Source: Pseudomonas alkylphenolica (lineage in GTDB: Bacteria; Pseudomonadota; Gammaproteobacteria; Pseudomonadales; Pseudomonadaceae). From it: a stretch of DNA of 64,000 bases. The translations under genes were made by a program, and so were the position numbers. This document shows positions 48,621-58,233 of the stretch, piece by piece (within the stretch, counting starts at the first letter, position 1; each line of letters starts with the position of its first letter). The notes under the pieces are model-generated. The model saw only the letters and a list, made by a program, of their open reading frames with translations. It was not told the origin of the DNA and searched no databases. The stretch spans positions 372,001 through 436,000 of the forward strand of contig NZ_QJRG01000034.1 in NCBI RefSeq assembly GCF_004025535.1, written 5' to 3'.

Positions 48621-49373
48621 TTAACTATCGTCCCGCTCACGGAGATACTCCTCGAGCAGCTTCTTCTCTTCTCCAGAAAGTGAGCGACTTTCCAGAAGAT
48701 CGGCGCGTCGTTCATAGGTCCGCCCAAGGGACTGCTGTAAACGCCATCGCCGGATGTGTGCATGGTTGCCACTAAGCAACACGTCGGGAACACGCTGATC
48801 CGCATACACCTCCGGTCGGGTGTAGTGCGGGCAATCAAGCAGACCATCGGTAAAGGAATCTTCCTCTGCCGAGTCCGCATGCCCTAAAGCTCCGGGCAGC
48901 AGTCGCGTAACCGCATCAATCAGGACCATCGCCGGTAGCTCGCCACCAGACAATACGTAGTCCCCAATCGACCACTCTTCATCGACATGAGCTTCAATAA
49001 AGCGCTCGTCGATGCCTTCATATCGACCGGCTATCAGAATCAACGACTCTTGACTCGCCAGGTCTTTGACCGCCGACTGACTCAGCTTGCGGCCTTGCGG
49101 GCTCAGGTAAATCACCTTTGCCGCCTCTCCGGTTGCCTGCCTGGCATGGACCAGGGCATCTTCCAGAGGCTTGATCTTCATCACCATGCCCGGACCACCG
49201 CCAAAAGGCCGATCATCCACTGTATGGTGGCGATCTGTGGTGTAGTCCCGCGGATTCCAGCAGGTCAATTGCAACAACCCCTGTTTTACCGCTCGGCTGG
49301 TAATGCCGTACTCACTGATGGCCGAGAACATCTCGGGGAACAGCGTGATGACGTCTACGCGCAGGCTCGCCAT
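48621..49373 (-). CDS. trmD: tRNA (guanine-37-N1) methyltransferase
   Basis: SPOUT-family methyltransferase of 250 residues that makes m1G37 in tRNA and prevents +1 frameshifting. The trefoil-knot SAM site is visible as [39 protein letters not shown]. It starts three bases after rimM, so translation is probably coupled. Length is normal for the family. Confidence 0.98.
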   Translation of the reverse strand: MASLRVDVITLFPEMFSAISEYGITSRAVKQGLLQLTCWNPRDYTTDRHHTVDDRPFGGGPGMVMKIKPLEDALVHARQATGEAAKVIYLSPQGRKLSQSAVKDLASQESLILIAGRYEGIDERFIEAHVDEEWSIGDYVLSGGELPAMVLIDAVTRLLPGALGHADSAEEDSFTDGLLDCPHYTRPEVYADQRVPDVLLSGNHAHIRRWRLQQSLGRTYERRADLLESRSLSGEEKKLLEEYLRERDDS

Positions 49374-49376
49374 TGC

Positions 49377-49913
49377 TTAGAAGTCCGCGTCCCATTCCAC
49401 CCTCATCACGCCTGCATCCAGGTCGATTGCCAGCACGCATTGCTCTGTATAGGGCAACAACCGCTCGCGATCATCCAGGCTGCCCGCGCAGGGCTTGACC
49501 ACCATTACATCGTTCGCGCCGGTCTCCAACAGGTGATCAACCGTGCCGAACAGCTGTTCGTCCTGATTGATGACTTTCAGACCCACCAACTGGTACCAGT
49601 AGTACTCGTCGACAGGCAGGTTGGGCAAAAGGCTACGCGAGATACAAATCTCATAACCGCTCAGAAGACGGGCTTCATCACGATCGTCGAGGCCTTTGAG
49701 CTTGGCGACCAGATCCTTTTGAGTGGAACGGCCACTGACCAGCTCTACCTGTTTAACCACGCCTTCGCGCCGAAGCGTCCAGTTGCGGTAATCCAACAGG
49801 TTTTCAATCGGATCAGTAAAGGAATACACCTTCACTTCGCCGCGAACGCCGTGAACCGAGAAAATCTTGCCAACAACGATTAAATCGTCAGCACTTTCTG
49901 GCGTCGCGTTCAT
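49377..49913 (-). CDS. rimM: 16S rRNA processing protein RimM
   Basis: Ribosome maturation factor of 178 residues that binds S19 in the 30S head. The N-terminal RimM domain opens with VVGKIFSVHGVRGEVKVYSFTD, and the C-terminal PRC barrel has YWYQLVGLKVINQDEQLFGTVDHLLETGANDVMVV. It lies five bases after rpsP and three before trmD. Confidence 0.97.
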   Translation of the reverse strand: MNATPESADDLIVVGKIFSVHGVRGEVKVYSFTDPIENLLDYRNWTLRREGVVKQVELVSGRSTQKDLVAKLKGLDDRDEARLLSGYEICISRSLLPNLPVDEYYWYQLVGLKVINQDEQLFGTVDHLLETGANDVMVVKPCAGSLDDRERLLPYTEQCVLAIDLDAGVMRVEWDADF

Positions 49914-49918
49914 ATTGC

Positions 49919-50170
49919 TCAGGCAGCAGCCTTGGCAGCTTGCTTCAGCAGTTGAGCAACGCGCTCGGACGGCTGCGCGCCAACGCTCAGCCAGTGAGCA
50001 ACGCGGTCTTGTTTAACGGACAGACGAACTTCCTGACCACGAGCGATAGGGTTGAAGAAACCAACCTGCTCGATGTGCGAACCGGTAACCGGGTTACGCG
50101 AGTCGGTCACGGTCAGGGTGTAGAATGGGCGCTTTTTAGAGCCACCACGGGCAAGACGGATGGTTAGCAT
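49919..50170 (-). CDS. rpsP: 30S ribosomal protein S16
   Basis: Ribosomal protein S16, 83 residues ([21 protein letters not shown]). The ATG at 50170 is the family start; the frame is open upstream but not coding there. It is the first gene of the rpsP-rimM-trmD-rplS operon. The 236 bases between ffh and rpsP contain several hairpins and probably the operon promoter. Confidence 0.97.
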   Translation of the reverse strand: MLTIRLARGGSKKRPFYTLTVTDSRNPVTGSHIEQVGFFNPIARGQEVRLSVKQDRVAHWLSVGAQPSERVAQLLKQAAKAAA

Positions 50171-50274
50171 TGAACATCGTTCCTGTAGTCGGTGCTGCAA
50201 ATCATAATGCACAGCGGGCACACGGGTGCCCGAAAGGCCGCATATTCTCAAGGAATACACGGACTTTTGCAAAT

Positions 50275-50397
50275 GCCTTTTTACGACAAGGAAAAAGGCC
50301 AGCCTGCAGATTTGCGAATAACGCTGCCTTATATAAAGCAGCAGTGTCCCGCCGAAGGCGGGGTTCCGATCAGCCGCCCGGTTTCAGGCCGCTGATC
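50275..50397 (-). promoter_or_regulatory. hairpin-rich ffh-rpsP spacer
   Basis: Reading the minus strand after ffh, four dyads occur in a row. GATCAGC/GCTGATC (50368-50397) comes first, then CCCGCC-TTC-GGCGGG (50348-50362), the near-perfect GCTGCTTTATATAAGGCAGC (50323-50342), and GCCTTTTT/AAAAAGGC (50275-50299). None is followed by a clear U-run. They may combine ffh termination or processing with rpsP leader structures. Confidence 0.4.
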
Positions 50398-50406
50398 TGA
50401 ATCGGG

Positions 50407-51783
50407 TTACAGCTTGGGCATGCCGCCACCTGGCATCATGCCGCCCAGGCCGCGCATCATTTTGGCCATGCCGCCTTTGGCAGAAAACTTCTTCATCATC
50501 TTCTGCATCTGCTTGTGCTGCTTGATCAAGCGACCGATGTCCTGCACCTGGGTGCCGGAACCCATGGCGATACGGCGCTTGCGCGAACCGCTGATCAAGT
50601 CAGGGTCGCGGCGCTCGGCCGGGGTCATGGAGTTGATGATCGCTTCCATCTGCTTGAACTGTTTCTCGGCCGCACCCTGGGCATTGCCCATCTGGGCCAG
50701 GTTGACGCCGCCGATGCTTGGCAGTTTGTCCATCAGGCCGCCGAGGCCGCCCATGTTCTTCATCTGTTGCAGCTGGTCACGGAAGTCTTCGAGGTCGAAG
50801 CCCTTGCCCTTCTTCAGCTTCTTGGCCAGTTTGTCGGCCTTTTCTTTGTCGAGAGTCTGCTCGGCCTGTTCGATCAGGCTGAGCACGTCACCCATGCCCA
50901 GGATGCGCGAGGCGATACGGTCCGGGTGGAACGGCTCGAGCGCTTCGCTCTTCTCGCCCATACCGATGAACTTGATCGGCTTGCCGGTGATGGCACGCAC
51001 CGACAGCGCAGCACCGCCACGGGCGTCACCGTCGACCTTGGTCAGGATCACGCCGGTGAGCGGCAGCGCATCACCAAACGCCTTGGCGGTGTTGGCCGCG
51101 TCCTGACCGGTCATGGCGTCAACCACAAACAGGGTTTCGATCGGCTTGACCGCAGCGTGCAGGTCCTTGATCTCGGTCATCATCTCGGCATCGATATGCA
51201 GACGACCGGCGGTGTCGACGATGACCACGTCGATGAATTTCAGTTTGGCTTCACGGATGGCCGCTTCAGCAATGGCCACCGGCTTCTGGCTGATGTCGGA
51301 CGGGAAGAAGGTCACGCCGATGTCGCCAGCCAGCGTTTCCAGCTGCTTGATTGCTGCCGGACGGTAGACGTCAGCCGACACCACCATCACCGACTTCTTC
51401 TTGCGCTCCTTGAGGAAGCGCGCCAGCTTGCCGGCGGTGGTGGTCTTACCAGCACCCTGCAAACCGGCCATCAGTACCACAGCGGGCGGCGCGGCGTTGA
51501 GCGACAGCTCTTCGTTAGCCGCGCCCATCATGCCTTCGAGCTCGGCCTGGACAATCTTCACGAATGCCTGGCCCGGGGTCAGGCTGCGCGACACCTCGGT
51601 GCCGACGGCACGTTCTTTGATCTTGTTGACGAAATCCTTGACCACCGGCAGGGCGACGTCAGCCTCGAGCAACGCCATGCGCACTTCACGCAGGGTGTCT
51701 TTGATGTTGTCTTCGGTCAGCTTGGCCTTGCCGGTGACATGGCGCAGCGTCTGTGACAGACGGTCGGTCAGGTTTTCAAACAT
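50407..51783 (-). CDS. ffh: signal recognition particle protein Ffh
   Basis: SRP GTPase of 458 residues that binds 4.5S RNA and signal sequences. After the N domain, the G1 motif is GLQGAGKTTTAGKLA near residue 108, G3 is DTAGRLHID near 190, and G4 is TKVDGDARGG near 248. The methionine-rich M domain at the C-terminus includes GSGTQVQDIGRLIKQHKQM and a GGMP-rich tail. It is divergent from ypjD, an arrangement shared with E. coli and other gammaproteobacteria. Confidence 0.98.
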   Translation of the reverse strand: MFENLTDRLSQTLRHVTGKAKLTEDNIKDTLREVRMALLEADVALPVVKDFVNKIKERAVGTEVSRSLTPGQAFVKIVQAELEGMMGAANEELSLNAAPPAVVLMAGLQGAGKTTTAGKLARFLKERKKKSVMVVSADVYRPAAIKQLETLAGDIGVTFFPSDISQKPVAIAEAAIREAKLKFIDVVIVDTAGRLHIDAEMMTEIKDLHAAVKPIETLFVVDAMTGQDAANTAKAFGDALPLTGVILTKVDGDARGGAALSVRAITGKPIKFIGMGEKSEALEPFHPDRIASRILGMGDVLSLIEQAEQTLDKEKADKLAKKLKKGKGFDLEDFRDQLQQMKNMGGLGGLMDKLPSIGGVNLAQMGNAQGAAEKQFKQMEAIINSMTPAERRDPDLISGSRKRRIAMGSGTQVQDIGRLIKQHKQMQKMMKKFSAKGGMAKMMRGLGGMMPGGGMPKL

Positions 51784-51868
51784 GGTGATCCTTTCAGGCT
51801 CTGTAGAACCGAGGTTTATCAGCTGCCTCTGGCGTGTTCGACGGGCCTTGGGCAGGGGCAGGTCGGCG

Positions 51869-51874
51869 ATTATA
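51869..51874 (-). promoter_or_regulatory. candidate -10 element of ffh
   Basis: The minus strand reads TATAAT here, an exact sigma-70 -10 hexamer, 85 bases before the ffh start. The -35 region is poor, so this is only a candidate. Confidence 0.45.
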
Positions 51875-51979
51875 ACGAAGACTCGGGCACGCGCACACCT
51901 CGCCGTCGGCTGGCAGTCTTCCTTGGCGGACGCGTTCTATGCCAAACTCAGCTCTTTTCGGGCTTGCCTAACAGGACTT

Positions 51980-52792
51980 ATGCTCCCTTTGTCACCCAGC
52001 TTGCTACCCAACCTGATCGCCGCCTGCCTGTATGCCGCCGCGACTCTCTATCAAGGCTCGCGCCTGGCGCAAGGCGCCAAGGCCGACAAGCGCCTGCTCG
52101 GCCTGCTGGGCGCGCTTGCGGTCATTGCCCAGGGCACTGCGCTGTGCTGGCAATTGATCACGCCATTGGGCCTGAGCCTGGATTTTTTCAGCGCCGCCAG
52201 CCTGATCGCCACTGCCGTCATCACCCTGACCCTGCTCGCCTGCCTGCGCATCCCGGTAGAAAACCTGCTGGTACTGCTATTTCCGCTGGGCATGCTCACC
52301 GCGTTGACCGCGCAGTTCGCGCCCCCGGGCACAGTGCCGCTGATCGACGAAGAGCCCGGTATCCTTGCGCACATCCTGCTGTCGATCCTGGCGTACGGGA
52401 TGTTCACCATCGCCGTGTTCCAGGCGCTGTTGCTGCTGCTTCAGGACCACCAGCTCAAACACAAGCACCCTTCGGGGCTGATCAAGAACTTCCCACCCCT
52501 GCAAACCATGGAAAGCCTACTGTTCGGTTTTCTCTGGGCCGGCTGGGGGCTGTTGTCACTGTCGCTGATTTCCGGCTGGCTGTTTCTCGACAATCTGTTT
52601 GCGCAACACCTGGTGCACAAAACCCTGCTGGCCTGTGTGGCCTGGGTCGTGTTCAGCGTGCTGTTGTGGGGCCGCACCCGACTGGGCTGGCGTGGCCACA
52701 AGGCCATTCGCTGGACCCTGGCCGGCTTCTGCCTGCTGATGCTGGCCTACTTCGGCAGCAAGCTGGTGCGCGAATTCATCCTGCACATCTGA
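51980..52792 (+). CDS. ypjD: YpjD/CcsA-like inner-membrane protein (cytochrome c assembly family)
   Basis: Integral membrane protein of 270 residues, HemX/CcsA (cytochrome c assembly) family, with about eight helices. The conserved AHILLSILAYGMFTIAVFQALLLL and KTLLACVAWVVFSVLLWGRTRLGWRGHKAIRWTLAGF segments match YpjD. The ATG at 51980 has AGGA just upstream; the long open frame continuing into antisense of ffh is not coding. In E. coli ypjD and corB (yfjD) also flank ffh. The exact function is unsettled; a link to magnesium resistance (CorE) has been proposed. Confidence 0.87.
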   Translation: MLPLSPSLLPNLIAACLYAAATLYQGSRLAQGAKADKRLLGLLGALAVIAQGTALCWQLITPLGLSLDFFSAASLIATAVITLTLLACLRIPVENLLVLLFPLGMLTALTAQFAPPGTVPLIDEEPGILAHILLSILAYGMFTIAVFQALLLLLQDHQLKHKHPSGLIKNFPPLQTMESLLFGFLWAGWGLLSLSLISGWLFLDNLFAQHLVHKTLLACVAWVVFSVLLWGRTRLGWRGHKAIRWTLAGFCLLMLAYFGSKLVREFILHI

Positions 52793-52805
52793 CGGGCACA
52801 GGTAA

Positions 52806-54017
52806 ATGGACGCTCTGCCGTTAGGCCCCTTGCTTGGCATACTGGCACTGGCCCTGCTCTGGTCGGCACTGTTCACTGCGGTGGACGCCGCCCAGCAGCA
52901 CCTCAATAACGCACGGCGCAACAACCTGACCGGCGAACACCCGGAACTGGCCGTCACCCCGCAATCACTGGTGCTGTGCTCGACCCTTGGCAAGTTGCTG
53001 GTACTGGCCCTGGCCTGCCTGCTGGGGCAGCGCTACAACGGTGAACAGGGGTTCTGGCTGGCAGGCCTGGGCGCCTCGGCACTGCTTCTCGTACTGTCCG
53101 AGTACCTGCCACGTCAGCTGGCCCGCCGCAACCCGCAGACCTTCATCAGCCTTGGCAACAGCCTGCTCAAAGCCCCCCTGACATTGCTCCGGCCGCTGGC
53201 CTGGCTGCTCGATGGCTGCGCCCGGGTATTACTGCGCCCGTTCCGTATTCAGCCGCATGCCGTTGCCCTGCATGATCAAACCGATACCGATGACGCCGAA
53301 GACGACCCACAGGCCGGCCATCGCCTGAACCTGCCCGAGAGCCTACTGGCCCTGGACAAGATCACCGTCAACGACATCCTGGTGCCACGCAACGATGTTG
53401 ACGGCATCAACCTCGATGACTCGATCGAGCAGATCATCGAGCAACTGATCATCAGCCGCCACACCCGTCTGCCGGTGTATCACAGCGACATCAACCAGGT
53501 TGAAGCCATCCTCAATACCAAGCTGATCAGCCACCTTCTGCCCAAGGCCGAGCTGACCCGCGAAGCGCTGCAGGCTGCGTGCTACGACCCGTATTTCGTT
53601 CCGGAAAGCACTCCGCTGCAACTGCAGCTGCTCAATTTCCACAAGCAGCAGCGCCGCCTCGGTGTCGTCGTCGACGAATACGGCGAGGTACAGGGCATTG
53701 TCACGCTTGAGGACATTCTTGAAGAAATCGTCGGCGAGTTCGAAGACGAACACAGCCTGGACAACCCGCACATCCACCCCCAGGCAGACGGGCGTTTCGT
53801 CATTGAAGGCAACGTTGCCATCCGTGAACTCAATCGCAGCCTGGGCTGGCACCTGCCAAGCGACGGCCCGAAAACCCTCAACGGCCTGGTGACCGAAGCA
53901 CTGGAAAGCATCCCGGCCAGTGCGGTCTGCCTGAAAATCGGCCGCTATCGCCTGGAAATCCTCGAAACAGAGGACAATTGCGCCAGTCGCATACTGGTCT
54001 GGACCGTAACCCGCTAG
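52806..54017 (+). CDS. HlyC/CorC-family (DUF21-CBS) membrane protein, CorB/YfjD-like
   Basis: CorB/YfjD-type protein of 403 residues. The N-terminal DUF21 membrane domain has about four helices (LLGILALALLWSALFTAVDAA, LVLCSTLGKLLVLALACLLG, ASALLLVLSEYLPRQLA). A CBS pair covers about 190-310 (ITVNDILVPRNDVDGINLDDSIEQI, VVVDEYGEVQGIVTLEDILEEIVGE). A CorC_HlyC transporter-associated domain lies at the end. These proteins are implicated in magnesium/cobalt efflux. It lies 13 bases after ypjD and is probably co-transcribed. Confidence 0.9.
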   Translation: MDALPLGPLLGILALALLWSALFTAVDAAQQHLNNARRNNLTGEHPELAVTPQSLVLCSTLGKLLVLALACLLGQRYNGEQGFWLAGLGASALLLVLSEYLPRQLARRNPQTFISLGNSLLKAPLTLLRPLAWLLDGCARVLLRPFRIQPHAVALHDQTDTDDAEDDPQAGHRLNLPESLLALDKITVNDILVPRNDVDGINLDDSIEQIIEQLIISRHTRLPVYHSDINQVEAILNTKLISHLLPKAELTREALQAACYDPYFVPESTPLQLQLLNFHKQQRRLGVVVDEYGEVQGIVTLEDILEEIVGEFEDEHSLDNPHIHPQADGRFVIEGNVAIRELNRSLGWHLPSDGPKTLNGLVTEALESIPASAVCLKIGRYRLEILETEDNCASRILVWTVTR

Positions 54018-54283
54018 TTATACTCAGGCCACGCTTACCCAGCCCAGCCGTCTCGCCTGCTACCCGCACCCGGCGTTTCTCGGCCAGTCCGCACGACCGA
54101 ATACTGCGCGCCGAATCCGCACTGGTTCACACCCCGAACAGTGCCCGCGCCGCCCCTATCCCCAACGGGCGTATGCTCAGTCACGCGACCAACAACAATA
54201 CGCTTCGGCGCTTGTCCGCTTAAGCCTGCCTGTGCAGGTCGGCGGCTACGCCAAGGGAGCACTCGACTGTCAGGGATAATCGC

Positions 54284-55588
54284 ATGACAACCAGCAGCAC
54301 CTACTCAGACACGGCCCCGGCCAGCACCGGCAACTCCCCGGCAAGGGTGGCCACGGCCAGCTTTATCGGCACCGCCATCGAGTTCTACGACTTCTATGTC
54401 TACGCCACTGCCGCCGCACTGGTCATCGGCCCGGTGTTTTTCCCGCAAACCTCAGGCACCGCACAGATGCTGTCGGCGTTCCTGACCTTCGGCATCGCCT
54501 TCCTGGCCAGGCCCCTGGGCTCGGCGCTGTTCGGCCACTTCGGTGACCGCATCGGACGCAAATCGACCCTGGTGGCCTCGTTGCTGCTGATGGGCGTGTG
54601 CACCACCCTGATCGGCGTGCTGCCCGGCTACGACAGCATCGGGGCCTGGGCCCCCATCCTCTTGTGTGTACTGCGCTTCGGCCAGGGCCTGGGTCTTGGT
54701 GGCGAATGGGGTGGTGCTGCCCTGCTGGCCACGGAGAACGCCCCCAAAGGCAAACGCGCCTGGTTCGGCATGTTCCCGCAACTGGGCCCTTCCATCGGCT
54801 TTTTGGCTGCCAACGGCCTGTTCCTGACCCTGGCCATGGTTCTGACCGACGAGCAGTTCCGCAGCTGGGGCTGGCGGATTCCGTTCCTGCTCAGCGCCGC
54901 ACTGGTCATTGTTGGCCTGTATGTACGGCTCAAGCTGGAAGAGACACCGATCTTCGCCAAGGCCATTGCCCGCCATGAACGGGTGAAAATGCCGGTGGTC
55001 GAGCTGTTCTCGCAGTACTGGATGCCGGTGCTGCTCGGCGCCGCCGCCATGGTGGTGTGCTATGCACTGTTCTACATCTCGACGGTGTTTTCGCTCAGCT
55101 ATGGGGTGTCAACGCTGGGCTACAGCCGTGAGACGTTCCTCGGCCTGTTGTGCTTTGCAGTGTTGTTCATGGCCCTGGCTACCCCGCTGTCGGCGTGGCT
55201 CAGCGACAAGTACGGGCGCAAGCCGGTGCTGATCGTCGGTGCGATCCTGGCGATTCTCTCCGGCTTTACCATGCAGCCGCTGCTGACCTCCGGCTCCACC
55301 ACCGGTGTCGCACTGTTCCTGGCCATCGAGCTGTTCCTGATGGGGGTGACTTTCGCCCCGATGGGCGCGTTGCTGCCTGAGCTGTTCCCCACCCATGTAC
55401 GTTACACAGGGGCATCGGCAGCCTATAACCTCGGCGGCATTGTCGGCGCTTCGGCGGCACCGTTCTTCGCCCAGAAGCTGGTGGCGATGGGCGGTTTGAG
55501 CTGGGTGGGCGGTTATGTGTCGGCAGCAGCGCTGCTGAGCCTGATTGCCGTGCTGTGCCTGAAAGAAACCCGCCACTCGGAGCTATGA
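54284..55588 (+). CDS. MFS transporter, metabolite:H+ symporter (MHS) family
   Basis: Twelve-helix MFS permease of 434 residues, MHS (ProP/KgtP/ShiA) subgroup. ASFIGTAIEFYDFYVYATAAALVIGPVFFP opens the first helix as in this subgroup. The A motif is FGHFGDRIGRKSTL, and GLGLGGEWGGAALLATENAPKGKRAW is the MHS signature in TM4-5. The substrate is likely a small organic acid or osmolyte and cannot be named. It lies 266 bases after the CorB-like gene, so it probably has its own promoter. It converges with purT across a long hairpin. Confidence 0.9.
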   Translation: MTTSSTYSDTAPASTGNSPARVATASFIGTAIEFYDFYVYATAAALVIGPVFFPQTSGTAQMLSAFLTFGIAFLARPLGSALFGHFGDRIGRKSTLVASLLLMGVCTTLIGVLPGYDSIGAWAPILLCVLRFGQGLGLGGEWGGAALLATENAPKGKRAWFGMFPQLGPSIGFLAANGLFLTLAMVLTDEQFRSWGWRIPFLLSAALVIVGLYVRLKLEETPIFAKAIARHERVKMPVVELFSQYWMPVLLGAAAMVVCYALFYISTVFSLSYGVSTLGYSRETFLGLLCFAVLFMALATPLSAWLSDKYGRKPVLIVGAILAILSGFTMQPLLTSGSTTGVALFLAIELFLMGVTFAPMGALLPELFPTHVRYTGASAAYNLGGIVGASAAPFFAQKLVAMGGLSWVGGYVSAAALLSLIAVLCLKETRHSEL

Positions 55589-55597
55589 CGGGATGAG

Positions 55598-55633
55598 CCG
55601 CATGCTGCAAGCCACACGGCTTGCAGCATGCGG
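55598..55633. terminator. 16-bp hairpin between convergent MFS and purT genes
   Basis: The arms CCGCATGCTGCAAGCC and GGCTTGCAGCATGCGG are exact complements around ACAC. There is no U-run on either strand. It lies 9 bases after the MFS stop and 11 bases before the purT 3' end, so a shared bidirectional terminator or transcript-protecting hairpin is likely. Confidence 0.6.
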
Positions 55634-55644
55634 CCAGGGGTCAG

Positions 55645-56826
55645 TCAGAACTCGACGCTGACTGCTTGCGAAGCGCGGGTCGCTTTGGCCCGTGCAGCCT
55701 CGATCGACTCGTCACGTGCCAGGCACACGCCCATGCGGCGCTGGCCATTGACCTCAGGTTTGCCGAACAGACGAATCGCCGTATCCGGCTCGCTGAGGGC
55801 CACGCCCAGGTTGGCGAATGCAGTTTGCTGCGATTGACCTTCCACCAGAATAACTGCCGAAGCCGAAGGACCGAACTGACGGATCAATGGAATCGGCAGG
55901 CCGAGAATTGCCCGCGCATGCAGGGCGAATTGCGACAGGTCCTGGGAAATCAGGGTCACCAGGCCAGTGTCATGCGGGCGCGGCGACACTTCGCTGAACC
56001 ACACCTGATCACCCTTGATGAACAGCTCGACACCAAACAGGCCGCGACCACCCAGCGCCTCGGTCACAGCCTTCGCCACACGCTCGGATTCAGCCAGCGC
56101 CTTGGGGCTCATGGCCTGAGGCTGCCAGGATTCCTGATAGTCACCCTTCTCCTGACGGTGCCCGACCGGCGCACAGAACGTGGTACCGCCAACATGGCGC
56201 ACGGTCAGTAGGGTAATTTCGTAGTCAAAGTCGATGAAGCCCTCGATGATCACCCGGCCCTTGCCGGCGCGACCGCCCTCCTGGGCGTACTCCCAGGCCT
56301 TGTGCAGGTCATCGGTGCTGCGCAGCAGGCTCTGGCCCTTGCCCGACGAACTCATCACCGGCTTGACCACGCAAGGGAAACCCAGGTCCTCGACGGCCTT
56401 GGCATAGTCTTCGAAGGTGTCGGCAAAGTGGTAAGGCGACGTCGGCAGGTCCAGCTCTTCGGCAGCCAGGCGGCGAATGCCTTCACGGTTCATGGTCAAC
56501 TGCGCAGCACGTGCCGTCGGCACCACGGTGAAGCCTTCGTTTTCCAGCTCGACCAGGGTCGCGGTGGCGATGGCTTCGATCTCCGGCACGATGTAGTGCG
56601 GCTTCTCGGCCTCGATCACCGCGCGCAACGCAGCGCCATCGAGCATATTGATCACATGGCTGCGATGGGCCACCTGCATGGCGGGGGCATTGGCGTAACG
56701 GTCCACGGCGATCACTTCAACACCCAGGCGTTGCAGCTCAATCACCACTTCCTTGCCCAGTTCGCCGCAGCCACACAGCAGTACGCGGGTCGCTGTTGGC
56801 GACAATGGGGTTCCGATACGGGTCAT
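55645..56826 (-). CDS. purT: formate-dependent phosphoribosylglycinamide formyltransferase
   Basis: ATP-grasp enzyme of 393 residues that formylates GAR with formate and ATP in purine synthesis, the folate-independent alternative to Pur[41 protein letters not shown] opens the N-terminal domain. The ATP-grasp P-loop is [16 protein letters not shown] near 155-170, and [19 protein letters not shown] holds metal ligands. Length is normal. Confidence 0.97.
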   Translation of the reverse strand: MTRIGTPLSPTATRVLLCGCGELGKEVVIELQRLGVEVIAVDRYANAPAMQVAHRSHVINMLDGAALRAVIEAEKPHYIVPEIEAIATATLVELENEGFTVVPTARAAQLTMNREGIRRLAAEELDLPTSPYHFADTFEDYAKAVEDLGFPCVVKPVMSSSGKGQSLLRSTDDLHKAWEYAQEGGRAGKGRVIIEGFIDFDYEITLLTVRHVGGTTFCAPVGHRQEKGDYQESWQPQAMSPKALAESERVAKAVTEALGGRGLFGVELFIKGDQVWFSEVSPRPHDTGLVTLISQDLSQFALHARAILGLPIPLIRQFGPSASAVILVEGQSQQTAFANLGVALSEPDTAIRLFGKPEVNGQRRMGVCLARDESIEAARAKATRASQAVSVEF

Positions 56827-56922
56827 TTCAGGTCCTCAAGGGGAAGGAATCCAGGGCCGCCCCGTACTCGGGGCAACCCGGTGAAAAGGAGCGCCATTTT
56901 ACATGAACCGTGCCTCCCGGCC

Positions 56923-57390
56923 TCAGCCGATGGCAGCACGTTTGCGCAAACGCCAGGCCATGATCAGCCAGACCGCAGTCACCCCGGCAAATTTCGAAGC
57001 CAATGCGGTGCCGACCACCGCCGGGGTCAACGCCCCGATCATGCCGAAAAAGATGAAGGTATCGACCGGAATGCTCAGCGCCGAACTCAACCACAAGCGG
57101 TCATGCAAGGGCCGCCGGGTAATGCTGAAGACCAGCCAGTCAATCAGCTCGGAAACGGCAAAGGCCGTGGCGCTGGCCAGGGCAATGGCAGGCTCGGAGG
57201 TGATGTACGACAGCGCCAGCGCCACCAGCATGGCGATCAGTGCACCATGGCCAAAGCGGGTCTGGACCATGTCGCGCAGGATGAACACCAGCCCGCCCCA
57301 GGCAGACCAGATGACGTCGAGGTGCGGGGCGCTGGAAAAGGCGTAGTTGATCAGCACGACACTGCTGATGTAGGCAATCAGAAAAGGCAT
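56923..57390 (-). CDS. VUT family protein (queuosine-precursor-transporter-like, DUF165)
   Basis: Membrane protein of 155 residues with about five helices (LIAYISSVVLINYAF, WGGLVFILRDMVQTRFGHGALIAMLVALALSYIT, DTFIFFGMIGALTP). It fits the VUT/Vut_1 family that includes YhhQ, a queuosine-precursor importer, but it is shorter than YhhQ. The function is therefore uncertain. It lies 63 bases downstream of the DUF1289 gene, and purT follows on the same strand. Confidence 0.78.
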   Translation of the reverse strand: MPFLIAYISSVVLINYAFSSAPHLDVIWSAWGGLVFILRDMVQTRFGHGALIAMLVALALSYITSEPAIALASATAFAVSELIDWLVFSITRRPLHDRLWLSSALSIPVDTFIFFGMIGALTPAVVGTALASKFAGVTAVWLIMAWRLRKRAAIG

Positions 57391-57453
57391 GGGAATAACC
57401 GCTGGACAAGCGCTACAGGGTACTTCAGCCGCCGCCTGCGGCCAAGTACCCGC

Positions 57454-57666
57454 TCAGCCGGCGATACTGCCCGCGTTGAAGATGAGCCCCGCCGCCAGTG
57501 CGCGCTCATGACACAACTTGAGTACCTGGCGCCGTTCAGTGTTGTCCATGCGCCCCCAGCGGGTGATTTCCATGGCCGTGCGCTGACAACCCGTGCAGAT
57601 ATCGGCCTCATCCAGGGCACAGATCTGCACACAGGGCGACGCCACCGGGCGTTCACTGGTGCTCAT
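57454..57666 (-). CDS. DUF1289 domain protein, 70 residues
   Basis: Small Cys-rich DUF1289 protein. The family pattern C-x3-C-x8-C-x2-C is present (PCVQICALDEADICTGCQRTA), followed by WGRMDNTERRQVL. The four cysteines suggest metal binding. The ATG at 57666 shares one base with the stop of the upstream carbonic-anhydrase-like gene (TGATG) and has AGGAGG four bases before it; a TTG one codon earlier is less likely. Confidence 0.88.
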   Translation of the reverse strand: MSTSERPVASPCVQICALDEADICTGCQRTAMEITRWGRMDNTERRQVLKLCHERALAAGLIFNAGSIAG

Positions 57667-58190
57667 CAATCCTCCTGAGGCGCGAGGTCGCGGGCATAAC
57701 GCTCGGCGTTGTGCACATAGTGCGCAGCACTGGCTTCAAGCATCTTTTTCTGCGCATCGGTGAGTTCGCGCACCACCTTGCCGGGAGAACCCATCACCAG
57801 CGAGCCGTCGGGAATTTCCTTGCCCTCGGGGACCAGGGCATTGGCGCCAATGATGCAGTACTTGCCGATTTTTGCACCATTGAGAATGACGGCGTTGATC
57901 CCGACCAGGCTGTAGTCGCCCACGGAACAGCCGTGCAACATGGCGTTGTGGCCGACGGTGACGCCCTTGCCCAGGGTCAGCGGCGAGCCCATGTCAGTGT
58001 GCATGACGGTACCGTCCTGGACATTGCTGTTCTCACCGATGTCGATCAGTTCATTGTCGCCGCGCAGCACCGCGCCAAACCAGACACTGGCACCCGCCTG
58101 CAAGCGCACTTTGCCGATCAATGTGGCAGTGGGCGCCGCCCAGCTGCGTGGATGGGTTTCGACCCGCAGGTCGCCCAGACGGTATTTCAT
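57666..58190 (-). CDS. gamma-carbonic-anhydrase-like protein (left-handed beta-helix)
   Basis: Hexapeptide-repeat protein of 174 residues, YrdA/CaiE/PaaY gamma-class carbonic anhydrase fold. Repeats run from [29 protein letters not shown] to [29 protein letters not shown]. Candidate zinc histidines lie in GTVMHTDMG and [12 protein letters not shown]. The ATG at 58190 fits the family start ([19 protein letters not shown]); the open frame upstream is in the NUDIX gene. Enzymatic activity is not certain in this subfamily. Confidence 0.9.
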   Translation of the reverse strand: MKYRLGDLRVETHPRSWAAPTATLIGKVRLQAGASVWFGAVLRGDNELIDIGENSNVQDGTVMHTDMGSPLTLGKGVTVGHNAMLHGCSVGDYSLVGINAVILNGAKIGKYCIIGANALVPEGKEIPDGSLVMGSPGKVVRELTDAQKKMLEASAAHYVHNAERYARDLAPQED

Positions 58191-58233
58191 GCGTGGTTCC
58201 TCACGGTGCAGCGGTCGTGGCGGGTGGGCCCGC

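Noticed and set aside
50515..51756. Open plus-strand frame opposite ffh
   Set aside because: ffh is unmistakable and the antisense product has no recognisable domain.
54018..54283. Small open frame in the spacer before the MHS transporter
   Set aside because: An open frame over 53978-54223 is rich in R, S, P and T, overlaps the corB-like gene, and lacks a ribosome-binding site. I see only a short CCTGC/GCAGG hairpin near 54230 and no clear gene.
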